Source: Microbacterium proteolyticum
GTDB taxonomy: Bacteria; Actinomycetota; Actinomycetes; Actinomycetales; Microbacteriaceae
NCBI RefSeq assembly: GCF_014192415.1
Contig: NZ_JACHXY010000001.1
Location: 558,001-622,000 of the forward strand
Reading direction: 5' to 3'
DNA length: 64,000 nucleotides
Positions 54,306-63,570 of this stretch are shown piece after piece. The first letter of the stretch is position 1; each line of letters opens with the position of its first letter. The notes below the pieces were generated by a model. The model did not search any database and had not been told where the DNA came from. It saw only the letters and a list, made by a program, of their open reading frames with translations. The position numbers and the translations under genes were made by a program.

Positions 54306-55757
54306 ATGAGCGCTTCCGCTCCCGAGACCACCGCCACCTCCGCACCGAAGAACCGCCTCGACCGGTTCTTCGAGATCACCGCCCGCGGCTCCACCGTCGG
54401 TGCCGAAGTACGCGGCGGCGTGGTGACGTTCGTCACGATGGCGTACATCGTCATCCTGAATCCGATCATCCTGTCGGGGACCCCCGACGTCGCGGGCAAC
54501 GCCCTCGGCTTCCCGCAGGTCGCGGCGGTCACCGCCCTGACGGCCGGCGTCATGACGATGCTGTTCGGCCTCGTCACGCGCCTGCCCTTCGCGTTCGCCG
54601 CGGGGCTGGGCATCAACTCGTTCCTGGCCGTCGGCATCGTCGGCGGGGTCACGTGGCCCGAGGCGATGGGGCTCGTCGTGATCAACGGCCTCATCATCGT
54701 GCTGCTCGCCGTCACCGGCCTTCGCCGCATGATCTTCGAGGCCGTGCCGCTCGCGCTGAAGACCGCCATCACGGTCGGCATCGGCCTGTTCATCGCGTTC
54801 ATCGGCTTCGTCGACAGCGGCCTGGTCACCTCGACCGGCCTCAACTCTCCCCCGGTCGGTCTCGGTGTCGGCGGCTCCATCACGACGATCCCCACCGCCC
54901 TGTTCGTGCTGACACTCGTCATCACTTCCGTGCTGCTCGTGCGCAAGGTCAAGGCCGCGCTGCTCATCGGCCTGCTCTCGGGCACGGTCATCGCCGTGAT
55001 CGTCGAAGCGGTCGCGCACCTCGGTGCCCGCGCCGACGGCAACCCCGGAGGCTGGGGCCTCAGCGTCCCCACCCTGCCGGCACAGCTCGTGAGCCTCCCC
55101 GACCTTTCGCTCGTCGGCCAGGTCGACCTGGCCGGTTCGTTCGGCCGCATCGGCGTGCTCGCCGCCCTCATGCTCGTCTTCACGCTCGTGTTCACGAACT
55201 TCTTCGACGCCATGGGCACCATGACCGGCCTGTCCCGCGAGGCGGGACTCGCCGCCCCCGACGGCACGTTCCCGCGCCTGCGTTCGGCACTGGTGATCGA
55301 GGGCATCGGCGCTGTCGCGGGCGGCGCCACCTCGTCGTCGTCCAACACCGTGTTCATCGAATCGGGATCGGGTATCGGCGAGGGCGCCCGCACGGGCCTC
55401 GCGAACGTCGTGACCGGAGCCCTGTTCCTTCTCGCGATGTTCTTCACGCCGCTGACGAGCATCGTGCCCACCGAGATCGCTGCGGCAGCCCTCGTCATCG
55501 TCGGGGCGCTGATGATGGGCCAGATCCGCCACGTCGACCTCAGCGACCTGTCCGTGCTCATCCCGGTCTTCCTCACCGTCACCGTGATGCCCCTGACGTA
55601 CTCGATCGCGAACGGCATCGGCGCGGGCTTCGTCAGCTGGGTGCTGATCCAGGCTCTGTCCGGTCGTGCGCGCCGGGTGAGCCCGCTGCTGTGGATCGTC
55701 GCCGCCGGCTTCGTCGTCTTCTTCGCCCGAGGCCCGGTCGAGGCGCTGCTCGGCTGA
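54306..55757 (+). CDS. NCS2-family purine permease (AzgA/GhxP-like)
   Basis: A 483-aa polytopic transporter. Marks of the AzgA-like NCS2 branch: an N-terminal RFFEITARGSTVGAEVRGG, FVTMAYIVILNP, the helix 3 motif FAFAAGLGINSFLA, ALKTAITVGIGLFIAFIGF, TNFFDAMGTMTGLSREAGL and GGATSSSSNTVFIESGSGIGEGARTG. About 13-14 helices. Likely substrates are adenine, hypoxanthine or guanine. No purine-salvage gene is adjacent. Followed by a strong terminator. Confidence 0.92.
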   Translation: MSASAPETTATSAPKNRLDRFFEITARGSTVGAEVRGGVVTFVTMAYIVILNPIILSGTPDVAGNALGFPQVAAVTALTAGVMTMLFGLVTRLPFAFAAGLGINSFLAVGIVGGVTWPEAMGLVVINGLIIVLLAVTGLRRMIFEAVPLALKTAITVGIGLFIAFIGFVDSGLVTSTGLNSPPVGLGVGGSITTIPTALFVLTLVITSVLLVRKVKAALLIGLLSGTVIAVIVEAVAHLGARADGNPGGWGLSVPTLPAQLVSLPDLSLVGQVDLAGSFGRIGVLAALMLVFTLVFTNFFDAMGTMTGLSREAGLAAPDGTFPRLRSALVIEGIGAVAGGATSSSSNTVFIESGSGIGEGARTGLANVVTGALFLLAMFFTPLTSIVPTEIAAAALVIVGALMMGQIRHVDLSDLSVLIPVFLTVTVMPLTYSIANGIGAGFVSWVLIQALSGRARRVSPLLWIVAAGFVVFFARGPVEALLG

Positions 55758-55766
55758 GCCGGGCAC

Positions 55767-55814
55767 CCGAGGGGGTGCCGGATGCCACGGCATCCGGCAC
55801 CTCGCCCTCGGGGT
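55767..55814 (+). terminator. Terminator after the purine permease
   Basis: The inner stem GGTGCCGGATGCC (55774-55786) pairs with GGCATCCGGCACC (55789-55801); outer CCGAGGG pairs with CCCTCGG. It begins ten bases past the stop. The rest of the 55758-56323 gap has no gene I can support. Confidence 0.85.
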
Positions 55815-56240
55815 TTCGGCCGGTGAGCGCCGCGCGCCGCCGCCAGATCACGAGATCTGCCCGAGCACACACGTCGCGACCGTCCACGTCGGGTGCCCTC
55901 GACGCGATCGCGCGCTCTCGCCCGACGCGCGTCGGTGCAGCGCTCCCTCCGCGCCACCGCCCTCCGGCGCCGGAACCGCACCCGTCCGTTGACACCGCGC
56001 CTGTTCGCTGCCCCGCACGCACATCGCCGACGAGCCGACGCGGTCTCGCACAGCGGGGCCCGAACCATGACGCGCCGACCGCCCCGACCGCACCTCCGAC
56101 GATGAGAAGACGGCGGGTGCCGCCGAAGCCCCGACCCATCTGCGCAACGCCGCAACCGCGGTGCGTCGCTCGCTCGGCGGGTATCGGGAGCGTGCGTCAC
56201 GCCTCTCGCCGAGGATGAGAGCCCCGTGAGACGTCTCTCA

Positions 56241-56254
56241 TGTTGGCGCTAACA
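56241..56254. promoter_or_regulatory. LacI-family-type operator upstream of the secreted zincin
   Basis: TGTTGGCGCTAACA differs at one position from the common actinobacterial LacI-family operator TGTTAGCGCTAACA. A perfect GAGACGTCTC palindrome lies just upstream (56228-56237). The downstream leader also contains an ACGGATGC-N7-GCATCCGT hairpin (56281-56303). No lacI gene is nearby. Confidence 0.55.
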
Positions 56255-56323
56255 CGACAACTTCGGCCTACCGTCGTCACACGGATGCAACGACCGCATC
56301 CGTCGCTTCGAAGGAGAAGACCC

Positions 56324-56923
56324 ATGCAGAAGACGAACATGTCCCCTTGTCGTCATCGCACCGTCCTGGCCGCCGCACTCGCGGTGGCGGGGATCCTCGG
56401 AACGGGAGCACTCGCCGCCCCACCCGCCATCGCCGCCGAGGGTGAGATCACGTACACCCTGCACACCGCCGAGAACCCCACAGCGGATCAGCAGGACGCG
56501 TACGATCGCATCCGCGCGGCGATGGACGCCGCGGTTGCCCGCTACAACAACCTGTCCGACCTCACCAAGCAGCTCAACGTGTACTACGCGCCGGGCGTAC
56601 CGACCGCCGAGGCCAGCGGCAACGGCGACATCCGCTTCGGCGACAATCGCTCGTTCATGAGCGAGCGCACCGCGCTGCACGAGATGTCGCACACGCTCGG
56701 CGTCGGCCAGAGCGGCGGGTTCTGGAACAACTGCGGTTCGGGCACGTGGACCGGCCCCCAGGCATCCGCACTCATCAAGAGCTGGGAGGGCGAGAACGCC
56801 ACGATCTCGTGCGGTGGCGGACACTTCTGGCCCTACGGCCTGAACTACGACAACGAGTGGTCTGAGCAGAACGCGAACCGTCACGTCGACATCGTCGAGG
56901 CGATGAAAGCCGACGGTATGTGA
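56324..56923 (+). CDS. Secreted zinc-binding protein with HExxH motif
   Basis: A 199-aa exported protein. The signal peptide is residues 1-38: basic start, then VLAAALAVAGILGTGALAA, cleavage after AIA-A. The mature part contains RTALHEMSHTLGVGQ (His119, Glu120, His123), an HExxHxxG zinc motif in which the usual third His/Asp of metzincins is Gln. A later His in GGGHFWPYGLNYDNEW may be the third ligand. Cys residues at about 137 and 163 could form a disulfide. Similar small secreted proteins occur with carbohydrate-binding domains in Actinobacteria. Ribosome site GAAGGAG. Confidence 0.8.
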   Translation: MQKTNMSPCRHRTVLAAALAVAGILGTGALAAPPAIAAEGEITYTLHTAENPTADQQDAYDRIRAAMDAAVARYNNLSDLTKQLNVYYAPGVPTAEASGNGDIRFGDNRSFMSERTALHEMSHTLGVGQSGGFWNNCGSGTWTGPQASALIKSWEGENATISCGGGHFWPYGLNYDNEWSEQNANRHVDIVEAMKADGM

Positions 56924-56965
56924 GGCTCCGGCCTCCGCGCCCGCGCGGCGAAAGCACGTGCGGCA

Positions 56966-57025
56966 CGAGATCACGCGCTGGGCCGCTCCTCGACCCGGCG
57001 ATCTCGCGCCGATCGTGTGATCTCG
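56966..57025. repeat. CGAGATCACGCG palindrome
   Basis: CGAGATCACGCG (56966-56977) and CGTGTGATCTCG (57014-57025), one mismatch. The architecture is like the other intergenic palindromes; the core is shared with the hpaE-hpaD element (CGAGATCAC). Confidence 0.6.
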
Positions 57026-57060
57026 CGCGGCGAGCGGCGTCGGCGCCGCACGAGGAACGT

Positions 57061-57096
57061 GATAGGGCCCGGATGCCATGGCATCCGGGCCCTATC
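57061..57096. terminator. Perfect 36-base palindromic terminator between zincin and sucD
   Basis: GATAGGGCCCGGATGCCA at 57061-57078 is followed immediately by its exact complement. It lies ten bases past the sucD stop and serves convergent genes. Confidence 0.88.
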
Positions 57097-57105
57097 TGCG
57101 AAGCG

Positions 57106-58008
57106 TCAGAGCGCTTCGATGATCTCGCGCATCAACGACGCGGCCTCAGAGGGCGTCTTGCCGACCTTGACACCGGCGGCCTCGAGGGCCTCCTTCTTCG
57201 CCTGAGCGGTACCGGCCGAGCCGGAGACGATGGCACCGGCGTGGCCCATGGTCTTGCCCTCGGGGGCGGTGAAGCCCGCGACGTAGCCGACGACCGGCTT
57301 GGTGACGTTCGCCTTGATGAAGTCGGCGGCGCGCTCTTCGGCGTCTCCACCGATCTCGCCGATCATGACGATGGCCTTGGTCTCGGGGTCGGCCTCGAAC
57401 GCCGCGAGGGCGTCGATGTGCGTGGTGCCGATGACCGGGTCGCCGCCGATGCCGATGGCGGTCGAGAAGCCGAGGTCGCGCAGCTCGAACATCATCTGGT
57501 AGGTCAGGGTGCCCGACTTCGACACGAGGCCGATCGGGCCCTTGCCGGTGATGTTCGCGGGCGTGATGCCCACGAGCGCCTCGCCGGGGGTGATGATGCC
57601 GGGGCAGTTCGGGCCGATGATGCGGGTCTTCTCGCCCTTCGACTTCGCGTACGCCCAGGCCTCGGCGGTGTCGCCGACGGGCACGCCCTCGGTGATCACG
57701 ACGAGCAGCGGGATCTCGGCGTCGATGGCCTCGACCATCGCGTCCTTCGTGAAGGCCGGGGGCACGAACGCGATCGACACGTCGGCACCGGTCTCGCGGA
57801 TGGCCTCTTCGACCGACGCGTAGACGGGGAGCTCGACGTCGTTGCCGGACGCGTCTTTGTGCGTGACCGTGGTGCCGGCCTTGCGCGCGTTCACGCCGCC
57901 GACGACCTGCGTGCCGGCTTTGAGCATGAGGGCGGTGTGCTTGGTGCCTTCGCCGCCGGTGATGCCCTGGACGATGACCTTGGAGTCCTTGTTGAGGTAG
58001 ATCGACAT
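57106..58008 (-). CDS. sucD: Succinyl-CoA synthetase alpha subunit
   Basis: A 300-aa TCA cycle enzyme subunit. The N-terminal CoA-binding Rossmann domain has [19 protein letters not shown] and [11 protein letters not shown]. The ligase domain has [26 protein letters not shown] and the phospho-His segment [13 protein letters not shown]. Start ATG after GAGAGAA, 19 bases behind sucC. Complete. Confidence 0.98.
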   Translation of the reverse strand: MSIYLNKDSKVIVQGITGGEGTKHTALMLKAGTQVVGGVNARKAGTTVTHKDASGNDVELPVYASVEEAIRETGADVSIAFVPPAFTKDAMVEAIDAEIPLLVVITEGVPVGDTAEAWAYAKSKGEKTRIIGPNCPGIITPGEALVGITPANITGKGPIGLVSKSGTLTYQMMFELRDLGFSTAIGIGGDPVIGTTHIDALAAFEADPETKAIVMIGEIGGDAEERAADFIKANVTKPVVGYVAGFTAPEGKTMGHAGAIVSGSAGTAQAKKEALEAAGVKVGKTPSEAASLMREIIEAL

Positions 58009-58027
58009 TTCTCTCTGTCCCTGTCCC

Positions 58028-59191
58028 TTACGCGTTGGCGAGTTCGGCGGCCTGGTCGGCGCCCTCGTCCATACCGGCCGCGAGGGTGACGAGCGGGTGG
58101 TTGGCGGCGGCGAGGATCTCGCGACCCTCCTCGACCTGGTTGCCGTCGAGGCGCACGACGAGGGGCTTGGTCGCGGTGTCTCCGAGGATCTCGAGGGCCT
58201 TCACGATGCCCTCGGCCACGGCGACGCACGAGGTGATCCCGCCGAAGACGTTGACGAACACGCTCTTGACCTGCTCGTCACCGAGGATGACGTCGAGACC
58301 GGCGGCCATGACGGTCGCCGAGGCGCCGCCGCCGATGTCGAGGAAGTTGGCCGGCTTGACGCCGTTGTGCTTCTCGCCCGCGTAGGCGACGACGTCGAGG
58401 GTCGACATGACCAGACCCGCGCCGTTTCCGATGATGCCGACCTGGCCGTCGAGCTTGACGTAGTTGAGGTCGTGCTGCTTGGCCTTGGCCTCGAGCGGGT
58501 CGGCCGCGTCCTTGTCTTCCAGCGCCTCGTGGTCGGGGTGGCGGAAGCCGGCGTTCTCGTCGATCGAGACCTTGCCGTCGAGGGCGATGATGTCGCCGTC
58601 TTCGCTCTGGATGAGGGGGTTCACCTCGACGAGAGTGGCGTCTTCGCCCTTGTAGACGTTGAAGAGCTTGACGAACACGTCGGCGACCTTGGGCGCCAAC
58701 TCGTCATCGAACTTCGCGGCCTTGGCGATCTCGAGGGCCTTCTCGGGCGTGATGCCGTCGAGCGGGTCGACCTCGACCCGCGCCAACGCCTCGGGACGCT
58801 CGACGGCGAGCTCTTCGATCTCCATGCCGCCCTCGACGCTCGAGAGCGAAAGGTAGGAGCGGTTGGCGCGGTCGAGCAGCACCGAGAAGTAGAACTCCTT
58901 GGCGATGCGAGCGCCGGCGGCGACCATGACGCGCTTGACGACGTGGCCCTTGATGTCGAGACCGAGGATGGCCTGGGCCGCCTCGAACGCCTCGTCGGGG
59001 GTCTTGGCGACCTTCACGCCGCCGGCCTTGCCGCGGCCTCCGGTCTTGACCTGAGCCTTGACGACGACGACTCCACCGAGCTTCTCAGCGGCCGCCTTCG
59101 CCTCCTCAGGGGTGTCGGCGATGATGCCGGCGAGTACCGGCACCTCGTACTTCTCGAACAGATCACGTGCCTGGTACTCGTAGAGATCCAC
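58028..59191 (-). CDS. sucC: ADP-forming succinyl-CoA synthetase beta subunit
   Basis: A 387-aa subunit carrying the ATP-grasp domain. It starts (V/M)[14 protein letters not shown], then [52 protein letters not shown] and [19 protein letters not shown]. The GTG at 59191 preceded by GAAGGA gives the standard N-terminus; the longer frame to 59557 is non-coding. A TCTCTTGATATCGAGA site lies 46-61 bases upstream, shared with icd. Confidence 0.98.
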   Translation of the reverse strand: MDLYEYQARDLFEKYEVPVLAGIIADTPEEAKAAAEKLGGVVVVKAQVKTGGRGKAGGVKVAKTPDEAFEAAQAILGLDIKGHVVKRVMVAAGARIAKEFYFSVLLDRANRSYLSLSSVEGGMEIEELAVERPEALARVEVDPLDGITPEKALEIAKAAKFDDELAPKVADVFVKLFNVYKGEDATLVEVNPLIQSEDGDIIALDGKVSIDENAGFRHPDHEALEDKDAADPLEAKAKQHDLNYVKLDGQVGIIGNGAGLVMSTLDVVAYAGEKHNGVKPANFLDIGGGASATVMAAGLDVILGDEQVKSVFVNVFGGITSCVAVAEGIVKALEILGDTATKPLVVRLDGNQVEEGREILAAANHPLVTLAAGMDEGADQAAELANA

Positions 59192-59236
59192 GGACAATCC
59201 TTCGCTGGGCGATCGGTGGTGGGAGGAGGCGAACTC

Positions 59237-59252
59237 TCTCGATATCAAGAGA
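59237..59252. promoter_or_regulatory. TCTCTTGATATCGAGA operator-like site upstream of sucCD (minus-strand reading)
   Basis: The 16 bases are identical to those at 24121-24136 before icd, in opposite orientation relative to the plus strand. Near-palindromic around GATATC. Confidence 0.68.
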
Positions 59253-59399
59253 TCTTCGCCAATCCACAACCCTACCCGACGGGGCTGAAACCCCCCGACC
59301 CCCTCCCCTTCGAACGGAGGGATGCCACCGCTCCGCGCCCACGCGTGCATTGCATCCCTGCGGGGGCTAGCCTCTCCCCATCCGACGACGGGAGCCCTC

Positions 59400-60428
59400 G
59401 TGCATGCTGCCTCCTTCTCGCGCACGGGCGACCCGTCGGTCATCGAGTGGGGCGAGCTGCCCGATCCCGTGCCGGGGCCCGGGCAGGTGCGGGTGCGTCC
59501 GCAGGCTGTGGCCGTGGATGCCGTGGACACGCTGGTGCGCTCCGGACGCTGGAGCACTCCGTTGGCGTTCCCCGTGGCGGTGGGCCGCGATCTCGTCGGC
59601 GTCGTCGATGCGGTGGGGGCGGGTGTCGGCGACCTCTCCCCCGGCGATCGCGTCTGGACGAGCTCCGCGGGCTACGCCGGACGCCCCGGCGCGACCGCCG
59701 AGCTCGTCGTCGTCGACCGCGACCGGCTGTACGACGTGCCGGATGCCGCCGACCCCGTCGCCCTCGTCGCCTCGCTGCATCCCGCGACCACCGCCGTCGC
59801 CGCACTGCACCTGCGCGCGGGAGTGCGGCCGGGCGAAACGCTCGTCGTGGTCGGGGCGAACGGCGCGGTCGGCGCGGCGCTCGTGCAGGAGGGCGTGGCC
59901 TCCGGCGCCGACGTCGTCGCGGTCGTCCGGGATCCGCGCTCCGCCGTGGTGCTGAGTGCATGGGGCGCCGAGGTGGTCGTCGCCGACGCGGGTGCCGCGG
60001 CCGATGCCGTCGCGGAGCACCGTCCGCATGGCATCCATGTGTTCGTCGACACCACCGGTCGCGCCGATACGGCAGCCGCCGTCCGCCACCTCGCCCGCCG
60101 CGGGCGGGTGATCGTTCTGGCCGGGCGCACGTCGGCCGAGATCGACCTGTGGGGGCTGCAGGTACGCGAACTGCGCGTCGAAGGGTTCATCCTCAGCGCG
60201 CTCGACGCCTCAGAACTGCGAGGAGTCGCGGGCCGAGTGAACGCACGATGGGCCGCGGGCCGGCCCTTGACCGCCCACGTCGGCGAGGTGCTCGGATTCG
60301 CGGATGCCGCTGACGCGCACCGGCGCATGGAGGCGGGCGACCTGCCGCGCACCGACGACGGCTTCGTCGGACGGTTCGTGCTCGTGCCGGGCGCTACTTC
60401 TTCGGGCGCACCACGAACCACGCGATGA
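59400..60428 (+). CDS. Zinc-independent alcohol dehydrogenase / quinone oxidoreductase-like protein (MDR)
   Basis: A 342-aa medium-chain dehydrogenase/reductase. The N-terminal GroES-like domain has [19 protein letters not shown] and SPGDRVWT. The Rossmann motif is [17 protein letters not shown]. Cys zinc ligands are absent, which places it with quinone oxidoreductases. The GTG at 59400 follows GGGAG; the ATG at 59404 is out of frame. Its 3' end overlaps the convergent small membrane-protein gene by 35 bases. Substrate unknown. Confidence 0.87.
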   Translation: MHAASFSRTGDPSVIEWGELPDPVPGPGQVRVRPQAVAVDAVDTLVRSGRWSTPLAFPVAVGRDLVGVVDAVGAGVGDLSPGDRVWTSSAGYAGRPGATAELVVVDRDRLYDVPDAADPVALVASLHPATTAVAALHLRAGVRPGETLVVVGANGAVGAALVQEGVASGADVVAVVRDPRSAVVLSAWGAEVVVADAGAAADAVAEHRPHGIHVFVDTTGRADTAAAVRHLARRGRVIVLAGRTSAEIDLWGLQVRELRVEGFILSALDASELRGVAGRVNARWAAGRPLTAHVGEVLGFADAADAHRRMEAGDLPRTDDGFVGRFVLVPGATSSGAPRTTR

Positions 60429-60606
60429 CCGCGCCGACGATGCCGACGAAGAGTCCGATCGAGATGCCGAACCCCACCCCGATCGAGGGCACGAGCAGGC
60501 CGAGCACAGGACCCGCGATCACGCCGACGACGACCCCGATGATAATGTATCGCGTCAATCCGGCGTCTGCCGCTGCTGCCTTATCGCCCGCTGCTTTCTC
60601 ACCCAT
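60394..60606 (-). CDS. Small two-helix membrane protein
   Basis: A 70-aa protein: a polar N-terminus (MGEKAAGDKAAAADAG), then two hydrophobic helices (YIIIGVVVGVIAGPVLGLLV and [20 protein letters not shown]) ending RPKK. The ATG follows TACGGT by six bases, a leaderless-type start with no ribosome site. It overlaps the convergent MDR gene end. Not recognised functionally. Confidence 0.7.
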   Translation of the reverse strand: MGEKAAGDKAAAADAGLTRYIIIGVVVGVIAGPVLGLLVPSIGVGFGISIGLFVGIVGAVIAWFVVRPKK

Positions 60607-60717
60607 GCCGCGACCGTAGCGAGGGACTTCGGTCGGCTTCCAGACCTTGACGGGGATGACCCGGACGCCCGCATCGGTACGCTCGATCGCACCGTCGTCT
60701 CCTCGAAAGGCGCGCAC

Positions 60718-61125
60718 ATGCCCTCCGCCGTCAGGCTCATCCGCTCCTCCGACCTCGCCGACACCGCGGAATACGCCTACGCCGCCACCGCGCCGGCGAA
60801 CGCGCGCCTCATCTTCCTCGCCGGCTCGTGCCCGCTCGACGGAGAGGGCGCCACCGTCGGTGTCGGCGATTACGCGGAGCAGGCCGCGCAGTGCATCGCG
60901 AACATGCGCACGGCGTTGGCCGAGGCGGGCGCCGAGATCACCGATGTGATCAGCACGCGCGTGCTCGTCGCCTCAGCGAAGCAGGCCGATCTCGTCGCGG
61001 CCTGGGGCGTCGTGCGCGACGCCTTCGGCCCTCACGACGTCCCGAGCACCCTGCTCGGGGTCACCGTGCTCGGCTACGACGACCAGCTCGTCGAGATCGA
61101 GGCGGTCGCCGCCCTGCTCGACTGA
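60718..61125 (+). CDS. RidA/YjgF/UK114 family protein
   Basis: A 135-aa trimeric-type Rid protein. Marks: LIFLAGSCPLDGEGA, EQAAQCIANMRTALAEAGAEITDVISTRVLVA and the C-terminal GYDDQLVEIEAVAAL. True RidA proteins have a catalytic Arg in a R-(T/C)-x-V strand; here STRVLVA retains Arg. The expected role is hydrolysis of reactive enamine/imine intermediates. The ATG at 60718 follows GAAAGG. Confidence 0.85.
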   Translation: MPSAVRLIRSSDLADTAEYAYAATAPANARLIFLAGSCPLDGEGATVGVGDYAEQAAQCIANMRTALAEAGAEITDVISTRVLVASAKQADLVAAWGVVRDAFGPHDVPSTLLGVTVLGYDDQLVEIEAVAALLD

Positions 61126-61141
61126 GCACCGGCGCGACGCA

Positions 61142-61213
61142 CTACTCGGCGACGAGCCGATCGCGCAGCGGACCCGGGAAGACGAACGCGATCAGGGGAA
61201 GATCGTCGCGCAT
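61142..61213 (-). CDS. Possible 23-aa peptide coupled to the response-regulator gene
   Basis: The ATG at 61213 shares a base with the response regulator stop (TGATG). The peptide reads MRDDLPLIAFVFPGP then LRDRLVAE and ends with TAG. It could equally be a remnant or chance ORF; there is no independent ribosome site. Confidence 0.3.
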   Translation of the reverse strand: MRDDLPLIAFVFPGPLRDRLVAE

Positions 61214-61815
61214 CAGATCCACCCCCTCTCGCGCGCGTGGATCGTCGCCTGCTGCCGACTCGCGAGCCCGAGCTTGCCGAGCACCGACGACACGTGGTTG
61301 CGCACGGTTCCCGCCGACAGGTGCAGCGCCGCCGCGATCTCGGCGACCGTCTCGCCGCGAGCTCCAGCCCGCAGTACGTCGAGCTCCCGGTCGGTGAGGG
61401 GACTGCGCTCGTCGCTCAGAGCGTCGGCGGCGATCTCGGGGTCGACGTAGCGGCGACCGGCGGCGACCTCGCGGATGACCGCGGCCACGTCATCCGCCGG
61501 CCGCGACTTCGGCAGGAACCCGTCGACGCCCGCACCGAGCGCGCGCCGCAGGACGCCCGGCCGCGCGTGGCGCGTGACGATCACGCAGCGCGAGGGAACG
61601 CTTCGCAGGATCCGCGCGGCCGTGTCGACGCCGTCCAGCCCAGGCATCTCGAGGTCGAGCAGGCACACGTCGGGTCGCAGGCGCTCGGCCTCGGCGAGCG
61701 CGCTTTCGCCGTCGCGGCATTCCGCGACGACCTCGAGGTCGTCTTCCAGTCGCAGCAGTGCGGCGAGCGCCGTGCGGATCATGTCCTCGTCGTCGGCGAT
61801 GAGCACGCGGATCAT
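61213..61815 (-). CDS. NarL/LuxR-type response regulator (DesR-like)
   Basis: A 200-aa protein. Receiver domain with acidic pocket DDE at 8-10, phospho-acceptor Asp54 in CLLDLEMPG and the switch Lys in FLPKSRPADD. The C-terminal LuxR helix-turn-helix is SPLTDRELDVLRAGARGETV followed by EIAAALHLSAGTVRNHVSSVLGKL (read in parts). The ATG overlaps the kinase stop (ATGA). It probably binds the CCGTGACATTCGTCACGG palindromes at 62983 and 63741. Confidence 0.93.
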   Translation of the reverse strand: MIRVLIADDEDMIRTALAALLRLEDDLEVVAECRDGESALAEAERLRPDVCLLDLEMPGLDGVDTAARILRSVPSRCVIVTRHARPGVLRRALGAGVDGFLPKSRPADDVAAVIREVAAGRRYVDPEIAADALSDERSPLTDRELDVLRAGARGETVAEIAAALHLSAGTVRNHVSSVLGKLGLASRQQATIHARERGWI

Positions 61816-62966
61816 GCCGTCACCCCCTCGGGCACGCGGACCGTGAGGCGGAAGCGGTCGTCGAGCCGGGTGGCATCCATCGTCCCTCCGACGGTCCCGA
61901 CGCGCTCGGCGATTCCCGAGAGGCCTGCCCCATCACCCACCGGCGAGGCCGCGCGGCGCGAGTCGTTCTCGACTGTCAGCACCCACGCCCCCTGGTGACG
62001 GGCGAGGGAGAGGGATGCCGAGCCCCCTGCGCCGTGCTTGAGCACGTTCGTCGTCGATTCGCGGACGACCGGGCCGAGTACGTCGGCGGGCGCCCCGCCC
62101 GCCTCGCCGTCGATGAGCAGGTCGACGGTGAGTCCCGCGGCGCGCAACAGGTCTGCGGCGTTGGCGAGTTCGTCGGGGAGGGGGACGCCTCGGAACCGCG
62201 CCGCGAGGTCGCGGGTGCCGCGGCGCGCTTCGTCGACGCTCGTGCGTGCCGCGCGCACCTGTTCGACGGCGGCGTCGGGGTCGCGGTCCATCATCTTCTC
62301 GGCGAGTTCGAGTTGCAGCGCGATCACCTGCAGGTGATGCCCCTGCAGGTCGTGCAGGTCGCCCGCGAGGCGAAGTCGTTCCTGAGCGGCGGCGAGGCGT
62401 CCCTCGGCGCGGCGCGCGCGGTCGAGTTCGCGCACGATGTCCCACCACCAGAGCGACGTGGCCGACAGCGGCGGAAGCATCGCGACGAAGAGCGCCAGCC
62501 CGAAGAACGCGGCGACGGAGGGGGTGAGGCGCGTGGTGTCCACGATCCAGGCAGCCACGATCGCGACGATGAGCAGCATCACGAGGCGCAGCCGGATGCC
62601 GCTGCGCCACCGCACGAGACAGAGAGCCTGCGCCGCGAGGGCGACCGCGACCAGCAGCGAACCGACGGTCGCACCGGTCAAGGCGCCGAACGCGACGCCG
62701 ACGATGACCAGGGGCCAGACGGGGCGTGAGGTGTCGGGATCGTCCAGCGGCTCGCGCCGGTAGCGCAGGAGCAGCAGGACAGCGGATGCCGTGGCCCCGA
62801 CCGCGCCGACCAGGTAGAGCCCGATGGCCAGCGGCGAGGCGCCCGGCACGACGACCGCGGCCCAGATGACCAGGGCGAAAACCTGCAGCGACAGGATCGA
62901 GGCGACGGTGTACCACCACGTGACGCGGACGTCGCGGGCGTAGGTGGCGGCGGAGGAGGTGCTCAC
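61812..62966 (-). CDS. Sensor histidine kinase (HisKA_3, DesK-like)
   Basis: A 384-aa membrane kinase. About five to six N-terminal transmembrane helices form the sensor, followed by a coiled stretch (ELDRARRAEGRLAAAQERLR). The phospho-acceptor His lies in LAGDLHDLQGHHLQVIALQL. The ATPase domain has VVRESTTNVLKHG (N-box) and GAGLSGIAERV (G-box). The GTG at 62966 lies seven bases after TACAGT and looks leaderless; the GTG at 62975 would lie within that -10. The stimulus is unknown, though DesK relatives sense membrane state. Confidence 0.9.
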   Translation of the reverse strand: MSTSSAATYARDVRVTWWYTVASILSLQVFALVIWAAVVVPGASPLAIGLYLVGAVGATASAVLLLLRYRREPLDDPDTSRPVWPLVIVGVAFGALTGATVGSLLVAVALAAQALCLVRWRSGIRLRLVMLLIVAIVAAWIVDTTRLTPSVAAFFGLALFVAMLPPLSATSLWWWDIVRELDRARRAEGRLAAAQERLRLAGDLHDLQGHHLQVIALQLELAEKMMDRDPDAAVEQVRAARTSVDEARRGTRDLAARFRGVPLPDELANAADLLRAAGLTVDLLIDGEAGGAPADVLGPVVRESTTNVLKHGAGGSASLSLARHQGAWVLTVENDSRRAASPVGDGAGLSGIAERVGTVGGTMDATRLDDRFRLTVRVPEGVTA

Positions 62967-62982
62967 CCCGGCCACTGTACGG

Positions 62983-63000
62983 CCGTGACATTCGTCACGG
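62983..63000. promoter_or_regulatory. Two-component operator, site 1
   Basis: CCGTGACATTCGTCACGG: GTGAC and GTCAC arms around ATTC with flanking CCG/CGG. It sits at about -17 to -34 of the proposed leaderless kinase promoter. A 23-base stretch including it is identical at site 2. Confidence 0.72.
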
Positions 63001-63009
63001 GTGGGCGGA

Positions 63010-63570
63010 TCAGTCGCTGTGCAGAACCCGGCCGAAGAGGAGCATGTCGCGACGCCGGTCGCCGATGCGGTGATAGCTGCGCAGCAGCCCCTCGCGCTCG
63101 TATCCGGCTCGCTCGGCGGTGCGGATGGACGGCGCGTTCCACGGCTCGATGTACAACCCGATGCGGAACAGGCCCGGAACCGACGCGCCGAAGGCCGTCA
63201 GGGCGTTGAGCGCATCGGCCGCGAGCCCTCGGCCGCGAAAGGAGGGAGCGACGACGTAGCCCGCGGTGGACCGGCCCGCGCCGAGCTCGGCGGTCCAGAG
63301 ACCGCAGTGTCCGACGGCCTCCCCTGTCGCGGCATTCGCCATGGTGAAAGAGAAGCCGGCCCTCTCGCCGTGACGGCCGCGCTGCTGGGCGATCCACGCG
63401 CGCGCGTGCTGCTCGGTGGCATCGGCGGGGAGGGTGCCCGTCTGCGCGATGTACGGGTCGGTCGCCAATTCGCGCACCATCTTGACGTCGCGGTCGGTCA
63501 CCTCGCGCAACAGGATGCCGCCGTGGGCGGGCGGCGTGGCAGGCCAGGGCGGAAGTGAGATCGGCGGCAT
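63010..63570 (-). CDS. GNAT-family N-acetyltransferase (RimJ/RimL-like)
   Basis: A 186-aa acetyltransferase. It starts ILLREVTDRDVKMVRELATD, has GEAVGHCGLW, then acetyl-CoA motif A, TAGYVVAPSFRGRGLAADAL. The RimJ-type ending is RIGLYIEPWNAPSIRTAERAG followed by GLLRSYHRIGDRRRDMLLFGR. Probably acts on a protein N-terminus or small molecule. It lies between the two operator copies. Confidence 0.9.
   Translation of the reverse strand: MPPISLPPWPATPPAHGGILLREVTDRDVKMVRELATDPYIAQTGTLPADATEQHARAWIAQQRGRHGERAGFSFTMANAATGEAVGHCGLWTAELGAGRSTAGYVVAPSFRGRGLAADALNALTAFGASVPGLFRIGLYIEPWNAPSIRTAERAGYEREGLLRSYHRIGDRRRDMLLFGRVLHSD

Noticed and set aside
55848..56147. Minus-strand ORFs in the gap before the zincin gene
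   Set aside because: No ribosome site, low-complexity Arg/Gly/Ala translation, and one runs through the permease terminator.
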